A stretch of DNA of 64,000 nucleotides from the NCBI RefSeq assembly GCF_002157855.1, contig NZ_CP020880.1, positions 1,736,001 to 1,800,000 of the forward strand, given 5' to 3'. The position numbers and the translations under genes are program-made. Positions 36,993 to 47,039 of this stretch are shown here, piece after piece; position 1 is the first letter of the stretch, and each line of letters starts with the position of its first letter. This DNA comes from Sutcliffiella horikoshii. GTDB lineage: Bacteria > Bacillota > Bacilli > Bacillales > Bacillaceae_I. The notes beneath the pieces were generated by a model, which was given only the letters and a program-made list of their open reading frames with translations, had not been told where the DNA came from and did no database searches.

Positions 36993-38321
36993 TTGGGTAA
37001 AATTTATGTATTAGATACGAACGTACTGTTACAGGATCCATATGCAATCTATTCATTTGCAGATAATGAGGTGGTTATTCCTGCGGTGGTATTGGAAGAA
37101 GTGGATTCGAAAAAAAGATATATGGATGAAATAGGAAGGAATGCCAGACAAGTTTCCAAATTAATTGATTCCTTAAGAGCTACAGGAAAGCTTCATGAAA
37201 AAATACCTCTGCATAATGGTGGAGCGCTTCGGATTGAACTGAACCATAGAAGTTTCCATCAGCTGCAGGAAATTTTCGTGGAGAAGACAAATGATAATAG
37301 GATTCTTGCAGTCGCGAAAAATCTTTCATTGGAAGAGCAGACAAAAGAGGCTGGGCGGACCGTCATATTGGTGAGTAAGGATGCATTAGTACGCGTGAAG
37401 GCCGATGCAATAGGGTTGATTTCTGAGGACTTTTTAAATGACCGTGTCGTGGAAGTGGATCATATTTACAAAGGATTCCTCGAGATTTATGTTCCGACAG
37501 ATACTCTTAACGCTTTTTATGTAAAAGGGGAAATCAGTGCCGCAGAATTAGCGAATCACCCGTTTTATGCCAATCAGTTTGTGATTATGAAAGATGCATT
37601 GGGCGGTTCGGCTTCAGCCGTTGGTATTATTGACTCGACCGGGAAGAAAGTGAAAAAACTCGTTTTTGATCAAGATCATATATGGGGAATTAGGCCGCGT
37701 AATGTACAACAAACGATGGCGTTTGAAATGCTTTTACGGTCGGATATTCCACTTGTTACGCTGACGGGTAAGGCAGGAACGGGGAAAACTCTCCTGGCGT
37801 TAGCTGCAGGACTTATGCAGACAGAGGACTTGAACCGTTATAAAAAACTGCTAGTGGCACGTCCAATTGTACCTGTTGGTAAAGATATCGGCTTCCTTCC
37901 AGGTGAAAAAGAGGAGAAGCTAAGACCGTGGATGCAACCGATCTATGACAATCTGGAATATTTATTCAATACAAAAAAACCGGGAGAACTTGACGCTATT
38001 CTTGCTGGGATGGGGTCTATTGAAGTGGAAGCATTGACCTATATAAGGGGTAGAAGTATTCCGGAGCAGTTCATTATTATTGATGAAGCGCAGAACCTTA
38101 CAAAGCATGAGGTGAAAACCATTTTAACGAGGGTAGGGGAGCGGAGTAAAATTGTTCTGATGGGTGATCCGGAGCAAATTGATCATCCTTACCTGGATGA
38201 GTACAATAATGGTTTGACTTATGTGGTGGAGCGGTTTAAGGATCAGAAGTTAGCTGGTCATGTGAAGCTTGTCAAAGGGGAACGTTCGATGCTTGCAAAG
38301 CTTGCTGCAGACTTGCTATAA
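36993..38321 (+). CDS. ylaK: PIN-PhoH family ATPase YlaK
   Basis: The ~443-aa protein joins an N-terminal PIN-like nuclease domain (YVLDTNVLLQDP, with later acidic residues EEVDSKK and DNRILAV) to a C-terminal PhoH ATPase (Walker A GKAGTGKTLLALA, Walker B FIIIDEAQN). This PhoH2-type fusion is linked to RNA unwinding or cleavage. Upstream in-frame ATG 36912 lacks a ribosome site; TTG 36993 preceded by AGGAGGCGG gives the family start MGKIYVLDTN. A strong terminator follows. Confidence 0.92.
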   Translation: MGKIYVLDTNVLLQDPYAIYSFADNEVVIPAVVLEEVDSKKRYMDEIGRNARQVSKLIDSLRATGKLHEKIPLHNGGALRIELNHRSFHQLQEIFVEKTNDNRILAVAKNLSLEEQTKEAGRTVILVSKDALVRVKADAIGLISEDFLNDRVVEVDHIYKGFLEIYVPTDTLNAFYVKGEISAAELANHPFYANQFVIMKDALGGSASAVGIIDSTGKKVKKLVFDQDHIWGIRPRNVQQTMAFEMLLRSDIPLVTLTGKAGTGKTLLALAAGLMQTEDLNRYKKLLVARPIVPVGKDIGFLPGEKEEKLRPWMQPIYDNLEYLFNTKKPGELDAILAGMGSIEVEALTYIRGRSIPEQFIIIDEAQNLTKHEVKTILTRVGERSKIVLMGDPEQIDHPYLDEYNNGLTYVVERFKDQKLAGHVKLVKGERSMLAKLAADLL

Positions 38322-38345
38322 AGCATAGACCAGCTGTTGATTTCC

Positions 38346-38391
38346 ACAAAAAAAGTACCGCCGTAACTTTTGTCACGGCGGTACTTTTGGG
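38346..38391. terminator. Bidirectional terminator ylaK / 38401 gene
   Basis: AAAAGTACCGCCGT pairing ACGGCGGTACTTTT between convergent genes. Confidence 0.93.
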
Positions 38392-38400
38392 GAGTCCCTT

Positions 38401-38901
38401 TTATTTTACGATGATTTTATGTACTCCTGTAAGAGGTTCTGAATGATTGGAGCCATCCTCAAAATAAATGTGGACAGGTCCGTTTTCTTTTAGTGGTTTG
38501 CCGTTTTTAGAAAAAGCAAGAATGATTTCCTGTGCAGTAGGGATGTCAACCTCAAGTTCCGCATCTGCTCCTACAAATACCACTTTAGTGGAGTCGGGTT
38601 GTGGTTCTGCATTGTGCAAGAATGGACCGAATTTAATGCCAAATGTACCATTCAACAGTTTTTCTTTTTCGAATTTACGTTCTGATTTCAAAGTTGGTGG
38701 GTAAATGGCACCTTCTCTGATCTCACGCTCCCAATGTTTCGAAACTGCTTTTGTATATTCCTCAAGCTCATCTGTTTTCTCGCGTTTTTGTTCTGTGAAA
38801 TATGTATCCAAATCAATTCTGCGATCGTCGAAAATCCAGACACCTGGATCGAGTGTAATCGAGAAATTAACTTTTCCTTCTATTCTGATGATATTTTCCA
38901 T
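38401..38901 (-). CDS. Hypothetical soluble protein
   Basis: The 166-aa protein (MENIIRIEGKVNFSITLDPGVWIFDDRRIDLDTYF...NAEPQPDSTKVVFVGADAELEVDIPTAQEIILAFSKNGKPL...VHIYFEDGSNHSEPLTGVHKIIVK) has no signal peptide or known motif. Predicted beta-strands at both ends flank a charged helical middle. AGGGGGACAAC precedes ATG. Divergent from glsA and convergent with ylaK. I do not recognise its family. Confidence 0.75.
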   Translation of the reverse strand: MENIIRIEGKVNFSITLDPGVWIFDDRRIDLDTYFTEQKREKTDELEEYTKAVSKHWEREIREGAIYPPTLKSERKFEKEKLLNGTFGIKFGPFLHNAEPQPDSTKVVFVGADAELEVDIPTAQEIILAFSKNGKPLKENGPVHIYFEDGSNHSEPLTGVHKIIVK

Positions 38902-39014
38902 GTTGTCCCCCTAAATTGTAATCCTTTTCATTATTATATAACTTGTATGTTTTTTTGTCATGTAATCGGGGAATCTATTGGTAGATTCACGTCGGATATT
39001 AAGGGGTGTCGCAA

Positions 39015-39944
39015 TTGGCATGTAAAAGTGAGGATGTTTTAAAGTCATTAGTGGAAGAGGCAAGGAAGGTAGCAAATGAAGGAAAAGTGGCAAACTACAT
39101 ACCTGCATTACAAAAGGAAAACCCGGAGCATTTGTCATGTGCCATTGTTTACCCAAATGGTAACTGTGTATCAGCAGGGGATATAAAGAGGCGATTTACG
39201 CTGCAAAGCATTTCAAAAATTATCAACCTTGCACTTGTTCTCATGGATTATGGACCTGAACATGTTTTTCATAGAGTAGGGATGGAGCCAACGGGTGACC
39301 CATTCAACTCGATTATTAAATTAGAGACATCCTCAAAAGCCAAGCCACTCAACCCAATGATAAATGCTGGCGCACTTGCCGTCACTTCCATGATGAAGGG
39401 CAGTAATGCCGAAGACAAAGTAGAATATATATTAGATTTTGTCAGGAAGCTTACAAATGAACCTAACATCGATTATTGTGAGGAAGTCGCCATCTCGGAA
39501 TTTACTACATCTTTTCTAAACAGGTCTCTCTGTTTTTATATGAAGGGTGACGGAGTAATACACGGGAATGTAGAAGAGATTATGGAAGTATATACGAAAC
39601 ATTGCGCTATAAGACTGAATTGTCTTCAATTGGCACGGATGGGTGCTGTTTTTGCAATGGATGGTATTAATCCATTGACGAACGAACGTGTGATGCCAAA
39701 GGAAGTTGCTCGTATTTGTAAAACATTCATGGTTACCTGTGGAATGTACAATGCATCAGGCGAATTTGCCATAAAAATTGGTATTCCGGCAAAAAGCGGT
39801 GTATCAGGGGGAATTATGGGTTCTGTGCCAGGACGGATGGGGATAGGAATATTCGGCCCTCCATTAAATGAAGTGGGGAACAGCCATACTGGCCTAAAAT
39901 TACTAGAATTACTACAGGATAAATATGATTTAAGCATGTTTTAA
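39015..39944 (+). CDS. glsA: Glutaminase
   Basis: The ~309-aa enzyme is a serine-dependent beta-lactamase-like glutaminase with the SxxK motif QSISK (S65, K68), NPMINAGAL and GGIMGSVPGRMGIGIFGPPL. It converts glutamine to glutamate and ammonia. GTG 39006 abuts AAGGGG; TTG 39015 at 9-bp spacing yields 309 residues, the length of B. subtilis GlsA2 (YlaM), whose position it shares. It sits upstream of ylaN with a separate start region. Confidence 0.93.
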   Translation: MACKSEDVLKSLVEEARKVANEGKVANYIPALQKENPEHLSCAIVYPNGNCVSAGDIKRRFTLQSISKIINLALVLMDYGPEHVFHRVGMEPTGDPFNSIIKLETSSKAKPLNPMINAGALAVTSMMKGSNAEDKVEYILDFVRKLTNEPNIDYCEEVAISEFTTSFLNRSLCFYMKGDGVIHGNVEEIMEVYTKHCAIRLNCLQLARMGAVFAMDGINPLTNERVMPKEVARICKTFMVTCGMYNASGEFAIKIGIPAKSGVSGGIMGSVPGRMGIGIFGPPLNEVGNSHTGLKLLELLQDKYDLSMF

Positions 39945-40048
39945 TATTGAGTTATAGTAAATGCGCGGATCCTCCTTGCAATTTTTTAAAAATAACGATA
40001 AAATTTATAGATAAGATAGGCAATTGTACGTAAACGGAGGGATCGATA

Positions 40049-40330
40049 TTGGCATCAGATATCGTGGTCGATCATCGTGATAAAGCTATTACGCTTTTAA
40101 AAGCTGATTCAGATAAAATTTTGAAGCTGATTCAAGTCCAAATGGACAACTTGACCATGCCTCAATGTCCATTATATGAAGAAGTGTTGGACACGCAGAT
40201 GTTCGGGCTTTCTCGAGAAATGGATTTTGCGGTTCGCCTTGGCTTAATTTCCGAAAAAGAAGGGAAAGACATCCTTTCTAAATTGGAAAAAGAACTTTCC
40301 GCACTATACGAAGCATGGGAAAGAAATTAA
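40049..40330 (+). CDS. ylaN: UPF0358 iron-homeostasis protein YlaN
   Basis: The 93-aa helical protein ([62 protein letters not shown]) matches UPF0358/YlaN. In B. subtilis and S. aureus it is linked to iron homeostasis and Fur. It starts at TTG 40049 with GGAGG 8 bp upstream. In B. subtilis ftsW follows, but here a terminator and then pyc follow. Confidence 0.95.
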   Translation: MASDIVVDHRDKAITLLKADSDKILKLIQVQMDNLTMPQCPLYEEVLDTQMFGLSREMDFAVRLGLISEKEGKDILSKLEKELSALYEAWERN

Positions 40331-40333
40331 TAC

Positions 40334-40379
40334 TAATAACGCTCAATCATGCGATAGTTGCTGATTGAGCGTTTTTATT
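40334..40379 (+). terminator. Terminator after ylaN
   Basis: AACGCTCAATCA pairing TGATTGAGCGTTTTTATT. Confidence 0.93.
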
Positions 40380-40554
40380 ACATTTGACTTAGAACAGAGG
40401 AAAAATCAGCATTAATCTCATTTTTTCTACATAATTAGTAAGGATTACATCGAAAAAGAGGAAAGTTATCGAAAAATAATGTATAATGGCTTTTATAATT
40501 GATAAAATATTCTAAACTTTTCCACGCGAGAAGTAGCTACTAGGGGGAGACAAT

Positions 40555-43500
40555 ATGACGAGAAAAATAAACAAGGTTCTTGTTGCGAACCGCGGCGAGA
40601 TTGCAATTCGTGTTTTTCGAGCTTGTACAGAACTGAACATTCGCACAGTTGCTATTTACTCAAATGAGGATATCGGCTCATTCCATCGCTATAAAGCAGA
40701 TGAAGCATATCTTGTAGGGGAAGGTAAAAAACCAATTGATGCATACCTTGATATTGATGGCATCATTGAAATTGCAAAAGCAAATGATGTAGATGCGATT
40801 CATCCTGGTTATGGTTTTCTATCGGAGAACATTCATTTTGCTAGAAAATGTGAAGAAGAAGGCATTATATTTATTGGGCCAACATCTAAACATTTGGATA
40901 TGTTCGGGGATAAGGTGAAGGCGAGAACACAAGCTCAGCTTGCCAATATTCCTGTCATTCCGGGTACAGATGGTCCTGTACATTCATTAGATGAAGTGAT
41001 GGACTTTGCTGCAACTTACGGCTACCCATTGATGATCAAGGCGGCACTTGGCGGCGGCGGGCGTGGCATGCGTATCGTTCGAAGCAAATCCGAATTGCGT
41101 GAGTCGTTTGATCGTGCAAAATCAGAGGCAAAAGCAGCTTTTGGCAACGATGATGTGTATGTTGAAAAACTAATTGAAAATCCAAAACATATTGAAGTAC
41201 AGATCCTTGGTGATCAACATGGAGAAATTATTCACCTGTTTGAACGTGATTGTTCCATTCAAAGACGTCACCAGAAAGTGGTGGAAATTGCCCCGAGTGT
41301 TTCTCTTACTGATGATCTGCGTGATCGAATTTGCAACGCAGCAGTAGAGTTAATGGAAAATGTGGATTATATTAATGCTGGTACAGTGGAGTTTCTAGTT
41401 GCTGGAGATGAATTCTACTTTATTGAAGTAAATCCGCGAGTTCAAGTAGAGCATACTATTACTGAAATGGTGACTGGTGTGGACATCGTTCAGTCCCAAA
41501 TCATGATTGCAGAAGGACATGCCTTACATAGCAGCAAACTTGGTATTCCGAAGCAAGAAGACATTAGAGTTCACGGGTTTGCTATCCAGTCCCGTGTAAC
41601 AACGGAAGATCCGCTAAATGGATTCATGCCGGATACTGGAAAGATTATGGCATACCGTTCTGGTGGAGGATTTGGTGTCCGCCTGGATGCAGGAAACGGT
41701 TACCAGGGAGCAGTCATTACACCTTATTATGATTCATTGCTTGTTAAACTCTCTACATGGGCATTAACATTCGAACAGGCAGCATCCAAAATGGAACGAA
41801 ATCTTAAGGAATTCCGTATTCGTGGTATCAAAACAAATATCCCGTTCCTAGAAAACGTCGTAAAGCACCCGAATTTCATGAACGGGCAATATGATACTTC
41901 CTTTATTGATACAACGCCTGAACTTTTTGTCTTTCCAAAACGTAAAGACCGTGGAACAAAAATGCTTACCTATATTGGGAATGTAACAGTAAACGGTTTC
42001 CCAGGTGTGGAAAAAAGGAAAAAACCTATCTTCACGAATCCTAGAATGCCGGAAGTCAGCCACATCGAGGAAGTTCCAAGCGGTACCAAGCAAATATTGG
42101 ACGAGCGAGGAGCAGATGGGTTAGTCAATTGGGTGACAGAGCAGAAGGAAGTGTTATTAACAGACACGACCTTTAGAGATGCCCATCAGTCCTTATTGGC
42201 CACACGACTACGTACAAATGATTTAAAACAGATTGCAGAACCAACAGCCAAGTTGCTGCCAAATCTTTTCTCCATGGAGATGTGGGGCGGAGCAACATTT
42301 GATGTTGCATATAGATTCTTAAGTGAAAATCCTTGGGATCGACTATTGACATTGCGCGAACAGGCACCAAATGTTCTTTTCCAAATGTTACTTAGAGCTT
42401 CCAACGCGGTAGGATATAAAAACTATCCAGACAACCTAATAAAAGAATTCGTAGAGAAATCTGCTTATGCAGGAATTGATGTCTTCCGTATTTTTGATAG
42501 CTTGAACTGGGTCAAAGGGATGACCTTGGCAATTGATGCGGTCCGAGACTCCGGAAAACTGGCAGAGGCGGCAATCTGCTACACTGGGGATATTAATGAC
42601 CCAAGCAGAACGAAATATGATTTGCAATATTATTGTGATATGGCAAAAGAACTGGAAAGAAGCGGTGCTCACATTCTTGCAATCAAGGATATGGCGGGGC
42701 TATTAAAGCCACAATCAGCTTATCGTTTAATTTCAACGTTGAAAGAAACTGTCGACATTCCAATTCACCTTCATACACATGATACTAGTGGGAATGGAAT
42801 CTATATGTATGCAAAAGCAATTGAAGCAGGCGTTGATATTGTAGACGTGGCCATTAGTTCTATGGCAGGGCTGACTTCTCAGCCAAGTGCCAATTCCCTG
42901 TATTATGCACTTGAAGAAACGGATCGCAAACCGGATGTATCTGTAAAAGCTCTAGAACAGCTTTCACATTACTGGGAGGATGTACGTAAATACTACAGTG
43001 ATTTTGAAAGCGGCATGAACAGCCCACACTCCGAGGTATATATGCATGAAATGCCTGGAGGACAATATAGTAATCTTCAACAACAAGCAAAAGCAGTAGG
43101 ACTTGGAGCTCGTTGGGAAGAAGTAAAACAAATGTACCGTCGCGTAAACGATATGTTTGGTGATATTGTAAAAGTAACACCTTCCTCTAAGGTTGTAGGA
43201 GATATGGCGTTATTCATGGTTCAAAACAACTTATCTGAACAAGATGTGTTGGAAAAAGGAGAAACGATCGATTTTCCTGATTCTGTTATTGAATTGTTCG
43301 AAGGATATTTAGGTCAGCCTCATGGAGGATTCCCTGAAGAATTACAAAGAGTCATTCTAAAAGGAAAATCACCTATTACAGTTCGTCCAGGCGAGCTATT
43401 AGATGATGTCGACTTTGAAGAGATTCGCAAGAAATTATTTGAAACATTGAATCGACAAGTAACAAGCCATGAGATGATTGCTTATGCTCTTTATCCAAAA

Positions 43501-43998
43501 GTGTTCTTGGATTACCAAAAGAAATATGAACAATATGGAAATGTATCTGTATTGGATACACCGACGTTCTTCTTTGGTATGAGGCTGGGAGAAGAAATTC
43601 AAGTGGAAATTGAGCAAGGGAAGACATTAATGGTCAAACTTGTTTCCATTGGGGAACCACAGAAGGATGGAACAAGGGTTGTGTACTTTGAATTAAACGG
43701 ACAACCTCGTGAAGTGAACATTAAAGATGAAAGTGTTAAATCAGATGTAGTGACAAAACCTAAAATGGATGCCACAAACCCTACACATATCGGTGCAACC
43801 ATGCCAGGAACAGTTATCAAGGTATTGGTGGAAAAAGGGGAGAAAGTTTCCAAAGGAGATCACTTGATGATCACAGAAGCGATGAAAATGGAAACGACCG
43901 TTCAAGCTCCATTCAGCGGTACAGTGAAACAAATTCATGTGGCAGCTGGAGAGGGAATTGCAACTGGAGACTTATTGATTGAAGTAGATAAAGTTTAA
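40555..43998 (+). CDS. pyc: Pyruvate carboxylase
   Basis: The 1147-aa single-chain anaplerotic enzyme has biotin carboxylase (ATP loop GGGGRGMR, ~residues 1-455), carboxyltransferase (TTFRDAHQSLLATR, ~530-800, metal HTHDTSG), an allosteric PC domain and a C-terminal biotin carrier with EAMKMETTV (biotinyl Lys1111). It makes oxaloacetate from pyruvate, competing with the PDH encoded upstream. AGGGGGAG precedes ATG. No riboswitch is apparent in the 175-bp leader. Confidence 0.98.
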   Translation: MTRKINKVLVANRGEIAIRVFRACTELNIRTVAIYSNEDIGSFHRYKADEAYLVGEGKKPIDAYLDIDGIIEIAKANDVDAIHPGYGFLSENIHFARKCEEEGIIFIGPTSKHLDMFGDKVKARTQAQLANIPVIPGTDGPVHSLDEVMDFAATYGYPLMIKAALGGGGRGMRIVRSKSELRESFDRAKSEAKAAFGNDDVYVEKLIENPKHIEVQILGDQHGEIIHLFERDCSIQRRHQKVVEIAPSVSLTDDLRDRICNAAVELMENVDYINAGTVEFLVAGDEFYFIEVNPRVQVEHTITEMVTGVDIVQSQIMIAEGHALHSSKLGIPKQEDIRVHGFAIQSRVTTEDPLNGFMPDTGKIMAYRSGGGFGVRLDAGNGYQGAVITPYYDSLLVKLSTWALTFEQAASKMERNLKEFRIRGIKTNIPFLENVVKHPNFMNGQYDTSFIDTTPELFVFPKRKDRGTKMLTYIGNVTVNGFPGVEKRKKPIFTNPRMPEVSHIEEVPSGTKQILDERGADGLVNWVTEQKEVLLTDTTFRDAHQSLLATRLRTNDLKQIAEPTAKLLPNLFSMEMWGGATFDVAYRFLSENPWDRLLTLREQAPNVLFQMLLRASNAVGYKNYPDNLIKEFVEKSAYAGIDVFRIFDSLNWVKGMTLAIDAVRDSGKLAEAAICYTGDINDPSRTKYDLQYYCDMAKELERSGAHILAIKDMAGLLKPQSAYRLISTLKETVDIPIHLHTHDTSGNGIYMYAKAIEAGVDIVDVAISSMAGLTSQPSANSLYYALEETDRKPDVSVKALEQLSHYWEDVRKYYSDFESGMNSPHSEVYMHEMPGGQYSNLQQQAKAVGLGARWEEVKQMYRRVNDMFGDIVKVTPSSKVVGDMALFMVQNNLSEQDVLEKGETIDFPDSVIELFEGYLGQPHGGFPEELQRVILKGKSPITVRPGELLDDVDFEEIRKKLFETLNRQVTSHEMIAYALYPKVFLDYQKKYEQYGNVSVLDTPTFFFGMRLGEEIQVEIEQGKTLMVKLVSIGEPQKDGTRVVYFELNGQPREVNIKDESVKSDVVTKPKMDATNPTHIGATMPGTVIKVLVEKGEKVSKGDHLMITEAMKMETTVQAPFSGTVKQIHVAAGEGIATGDLLIEVDKV

Positions 43999-44012
43999 AT
44001 AACATTTATTAT

Positions 44013-44060
44013 GAAAAGAACCTGAGAGTGATAGACATCATTCTTGGGTTCTTTTTTTAA
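44013..44060 (+). terminator. Terminator after pyc
   Basis: AAAGAACC ... GGGTTCTTTTTTT with imperfect inner pairing. Confidence 0.88.
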
Positions 44061-44083
44061 AGGATTAGAGAGTTTAAAATACT

Positions 44084-44207
44084 GTTGATTTCCGTTCCAG
44101 GCGCTTCGCTTGCCTGCGGGCGGTCCGTGAGCCTCCTCACAACGCTTCAGGGGTCTCACCTGTCCCTTCCTCCCGCGGGCGTCTTCGCGCCTTCCACTCC
44201 AATCAAC
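44084..44207 (-). repeat. Palindromic element, subtype A (pair 3)
   Basis: 124 bp, GTTGATT to AATCAAC, starting 24 bp after the pyc terminator; 95 bp from the B partner. Confidence 0.9.
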
Positions 44208-44302
44208 AAGATGACTTCACTCGACTTAAGAGTTACTAGCGAGGTATGGTTTTTACCTGAGTTAACTGTAAAAGCAATAACGTTTTGTTCTAATATTCTA
44301 GA

Positions 44303-44430
44303 GCTGGTGATTGGAGCAAAAGGCGAAGACTCCTTAGGGAGATAGCGCTAGGTGGAGACCCCGCAGGCAAAGCCGAAGGAGGCTCTCGTCAGCCCCTAGG
44401 AAAGCGAAGCCATTTGCGGAAATCAACAGC
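44303..44430 (+). repeat. Palindromic element, subtype B (pair 3, divergent)
   Basis: 128 bp. Its right end reads AATCAACAGC, combining the A-type AATCAAC with the B-type ACAGC. The inner region (CCTTAGGGAGAT, CTCGTCAGCCCC) is the most diverged of the B copies. A weak GC-rich hairpin and T-run follow at 44455-44480. Confidence 0.82.
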
Positions 44431-44561
44431 GGAGCATAACCAAATAACTAAAAAGGTCGGTCGGTTTTGCCCGTTTTTTCTAATGGTATTTGAATTTTAA
44501 CCCATCAAAACTTTCTTTCATTTAACTATGTACCTATAATGGTGTCTGAGGTGACTAACTT

Positions 44562-45983
44562 ATGACTTTATCAATTATGTGGTTCCGCAGAGATTTTCGT
44601 TTGCAGGACAATGCTGCCTTATACCACGCGGTAAAGGAAACACAACATAGAAATGAGCCTTTACTGCTTGTATACCATTTAGATCCGGTTTTCACCACAA
44701 ATGATACACCAAATCACCGCTTTTTCTTTGCTGCGTTGGATCGATTTATTAAACGGTGTGAAAAGCAAGGTATATATATTCATTTAGTGGAGGGAACTTG
44801 GCAAGAAGCGTTCAATCGAATTTTGGAACATTTCCCTGAAGTGACATCATTATACTATAACCAAGATGAAGTGGGAGCTGGTCAAAAGCGAGATAAAGAG
44901 GTAGATAAGTTCTTTATTAAAAGAGGAATTCGGGTTTCTTCCTATATCGACTACACTATCCACGGTGCTAATGAAGTGAAAAAGCCAGACAATTCCATCT
45001 ACAAAGTTTTTACTCCCTATTTTAAGAAGTGGATGGCTCAGCCTAAAAGGGATCCTTATATCTTAACAAAAGAAGACCTGACTATAGATAATATCAAAAA
45101 TGATGCATTGTATTCTAAGGGGCAAAATGTTTTATCAAATCTTATTAAGGTATCAGATCAAGATTTAATTCCGCATGAGGAAGCTGCATTGGAAGTATTA
45201 AACTTATTCTTGAAAAAGAAAATTGATGAATATGATCGGTTTAGGGACATCCCTTCAGCTGAAGCGACTTCAAGGTTATCTGTCCATTTAAGGACAGGAA
45301 CTATTTCAGCCAGGACAGTCTTGTACCATATTCAAGAAAAGCAACAAACATCTTATAGTACAGGAATGGATACATTTATAAAAGAACTGGCATGGCGAGA
45401 CTTTTACAATATGATTTTTCATTACTACCCTGAGAGTAAAACAAAAGAAATCGATGATAAGTATCAGAAGCTCAAATGGAATGATAATCAAGATCTATTA
45501 GATCTATGGAAAAAAGGAAAAACCGGATTTCCCATTGTAGATGCTGGAATGAGGCAATTGGCCGAAGAAGGGTGGATGCATAACCGAATTAGAATGATTA
45601 ACGCTTCCTTCCTCACTAAAGATTTTTTGATGGATTGGAGATTGGGGGAGAGGTATTTTGAACAGATGTTACATGATTATGATGAAGCATCCAATATTGG
45701 AGGCTGGCAATGGGCAGCATCTGTAGGGACGGATGCAGTGCCGTATTTCCGTGTTTTCAATCCTATTACACAATCAATCAGATTCGATACTAAAGGGGAG
45801 TATATAAAAAAATACCTTCCAGAGCTAGTGGGAGTTTCCGAAAAAAACATTCATGAGCCTTGGAAAATGGATGACCATGAACAAGAGAAAGCAGGATGTG
45901 TGATTGGCAAAGATTATCCGCGACCAGTGGTAGATCATGCTCTACAAAGAAAAAAGGCAATTCAGATGTTTAAGGAATTATAG
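44562..45983 (+). CDS. phr: Deoxyribodipyrimidine photolyase
   Basis: The 473-aa cryptochrome/photolyase family protein has an N-terminal alpha/beta antenna domain (LSIMWFRRDFRLQDNAAL) and a FAD-binding helical domain (ATSRLSVHLRTGTISARTV; ELAWRDFYNMI; GFPIVDAGMRQL; EEGWMHNRIRMINASFLTKDFLMDWRLGERYFEQMLHDYDEASNIGGWQWAASVGTDAVPYFRVFNP). It repairs cyclobutane pyrimidine dimers with light. Its place between pyc and ctaA is not that of B. subtilis 168, so it may be an insertion. The ribosome site is modest (TGAGGTGA). Confidence 0.95.
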   Translation: MTLSIMWFRRDFRLQDNAALYHAVKETQHRNEPLLLVYHLDPVFTTNDTPNHRFFFAALDRFIKRCEKQGIYIHLVEGTWQEAFNRILEHFPEVTSLYYNQDEVGAGQKRDKEVDKFFIKRGIRVSSYIDYTIHGANEVKKPDNSIYKVFTPYFKKWMAQPKRDPYILTKEDLTIDNIKNDALYSKGQNVLSNLIKVSDQDLIPHEEAALEVLNLFLKKKIDEYDRFRDIPSAEATSRLSVHLRTGTISARTVLYHIQEKQQTSYSTGMDTFIKELAWRDFYNMIFHYYPESKTKEIDDKYQKLKWNDNQDLLDLWKKGKTGFPIVDAGMRQLAEEGWMHNRIRMINASFLTKDFLMDWRLGERYFEQMLHDYDEASNIGGWQWAASVGTDAVPYFRVFNPITQSIRFDTKGEYIKKYLPELVGVSEKNIHEPWKMDDHEQEKAGCVIGKDYPRPVVDHALQRKKAIQMFKEL

Positions 45984-45987
45984 GGAC

Positions 45988-46029
45988 TATAAAAAACGAG
46001 TGGGCAATGTGAGCCCACTCGTTTTTTAT
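45988..46029. terminator. Bidirectional terminator phr/ctaA
   Basis: AAAAAACGAGTGGGC pairing GCCCACTCGTTTTTT; it covers the end of ctaA. Confidence 0.93.
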
Positions 46030-46964
46030 ATAGATTTAGTTGTTTGGTTGCTTAGTTTAACCTGATTAGTTTTATTTCTAGTTACTAGCATTAAGAAGTA
46101 GCTCAATACTCCAAATAAACAAGAGATAATTAAAGCGTGTAAAAGTGCTACAAAGATATTTAAGTTGGTTAGCACAACTAATGCTCCGGTTGTAGCTTGG
46201 GAAAGTACTAGAATGGAGCAAATGATCCAGCCAATTTTTATAACAGGCTGATGCTTGTATTTCTTAAAAGCAAGAATCGTGACATATACAATCCACACGA
46301 CAATTAGTCCGGCCGCAGCTCGGTGTCCCATTTGAATCCATTCATGCATTTGGGTGGGAATCCCCAGTCCGTTCCGTGTACAGCTTGGCCAACTTGGGCA
46401 TGCTAAGCTTGCGCCAACATGTCTAACTAATGCGCCACTATATACCACCAGATAGCAGTAAACAATAATACCGATAATGTGAAACGACATCCGTCGGTCT
46501 ACTATCAGCGTTTCAGCATCAAACTTCTTATCTACTTCAAAAATGAGCAGTGTAAGAAGGAAGACGGAGGCAAATGAAATGAGGGAAATCCCAAAATGAA
46601 GTGCCAGTACTGCAGATGATTGTCCCCACATAACAGCAGCAGCTCCAATTAGAGCTTGTAAGATTAATACCATAAAGGATAACAGGGCCAAAAATTTTGT
46701 CTCTCGCTTATGGCCAATTGCTTTCCAAGCCCAAACTGCTAGAGTAAGAACCATAAGAGCGGCTAATCCTGAAACAATACGGTGACTTAACTCAACAATT
46801 AGAGCAAAGTCAATATTGCTTGGAATTAGTTCGCCATGACATAGGGGCCAAGATCTTCCACACCCCATTCCAGAACCGGTTTTTGTAACAAGTGCTCCCC
46901 CGATCAGAACAAAAAGCATGACAATGGACGTGCAAACGGCGAACCATTTTAACAATTTATACAC
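46026..46964 (-). CDS. ctaA: Heme A synthase
   Basis: The ~312-aa membrane protein has eight transmembrane helices and two CtaA repeats with conserved His residues ([34 protein letters not shown]) and paired Cys motifs ([23 protein letters not shown]). It oxidises heme O to heme A for the cta oxidase. The open frame reaches 47048, but family alignment and AAGG at 8 bp support GTG 46964; GTG 46973 is the alternative. Divergent from ctaB as in B. subtilis. Confidence 0.94.
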   Translation of the reverse strand: MYKLLKWFAVCTSIVMLFVLIGGALVTKTGSGMGCGRSWPLCHGELIPSNIDFALIVELSHRIVSGLAALMVLTLAVWAWKAIGHKRETKFLALLSFMVLILQALIGAAAVMWGQSSAVLALHFGISLISFASVFLLTLLIFEVDKKFDAETLIVDRRMSFHIIGIIVYCYLVVYSGALVRHVGASLACPSWPSCTRNGLGIPTQMHEWIQMGHRAAAGLIVVWIVYVTILAFKKYKHQPVIKIGWIICSILVLSQATTGALVVLTNLNIFVALLHALIISCLFGVLSYFLMLVTRNKTNQVKLSNQTTKSI

Positions 46965-47039
46965 TCGATTCACCTTCTCAGAAAGAATTTGTATCTCCCT
47001 TATATAAAAAAAGAAACAGAAATGGTAAAATAATAAACG

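Noticed and set aside
40380-40554. Riboswitch or T-box in the pyc leader
   Set aside because: The leader is short and I see no conserved aptamer motif or terminator/antiterminator pair.
44085-44345. Plus-strand 86-aa ORF over pair 3
   Set aside because: Begins inside the repeat (ISVPGASLACGRSVS) as at 35433 and 59509; a product of the repeat sequence.
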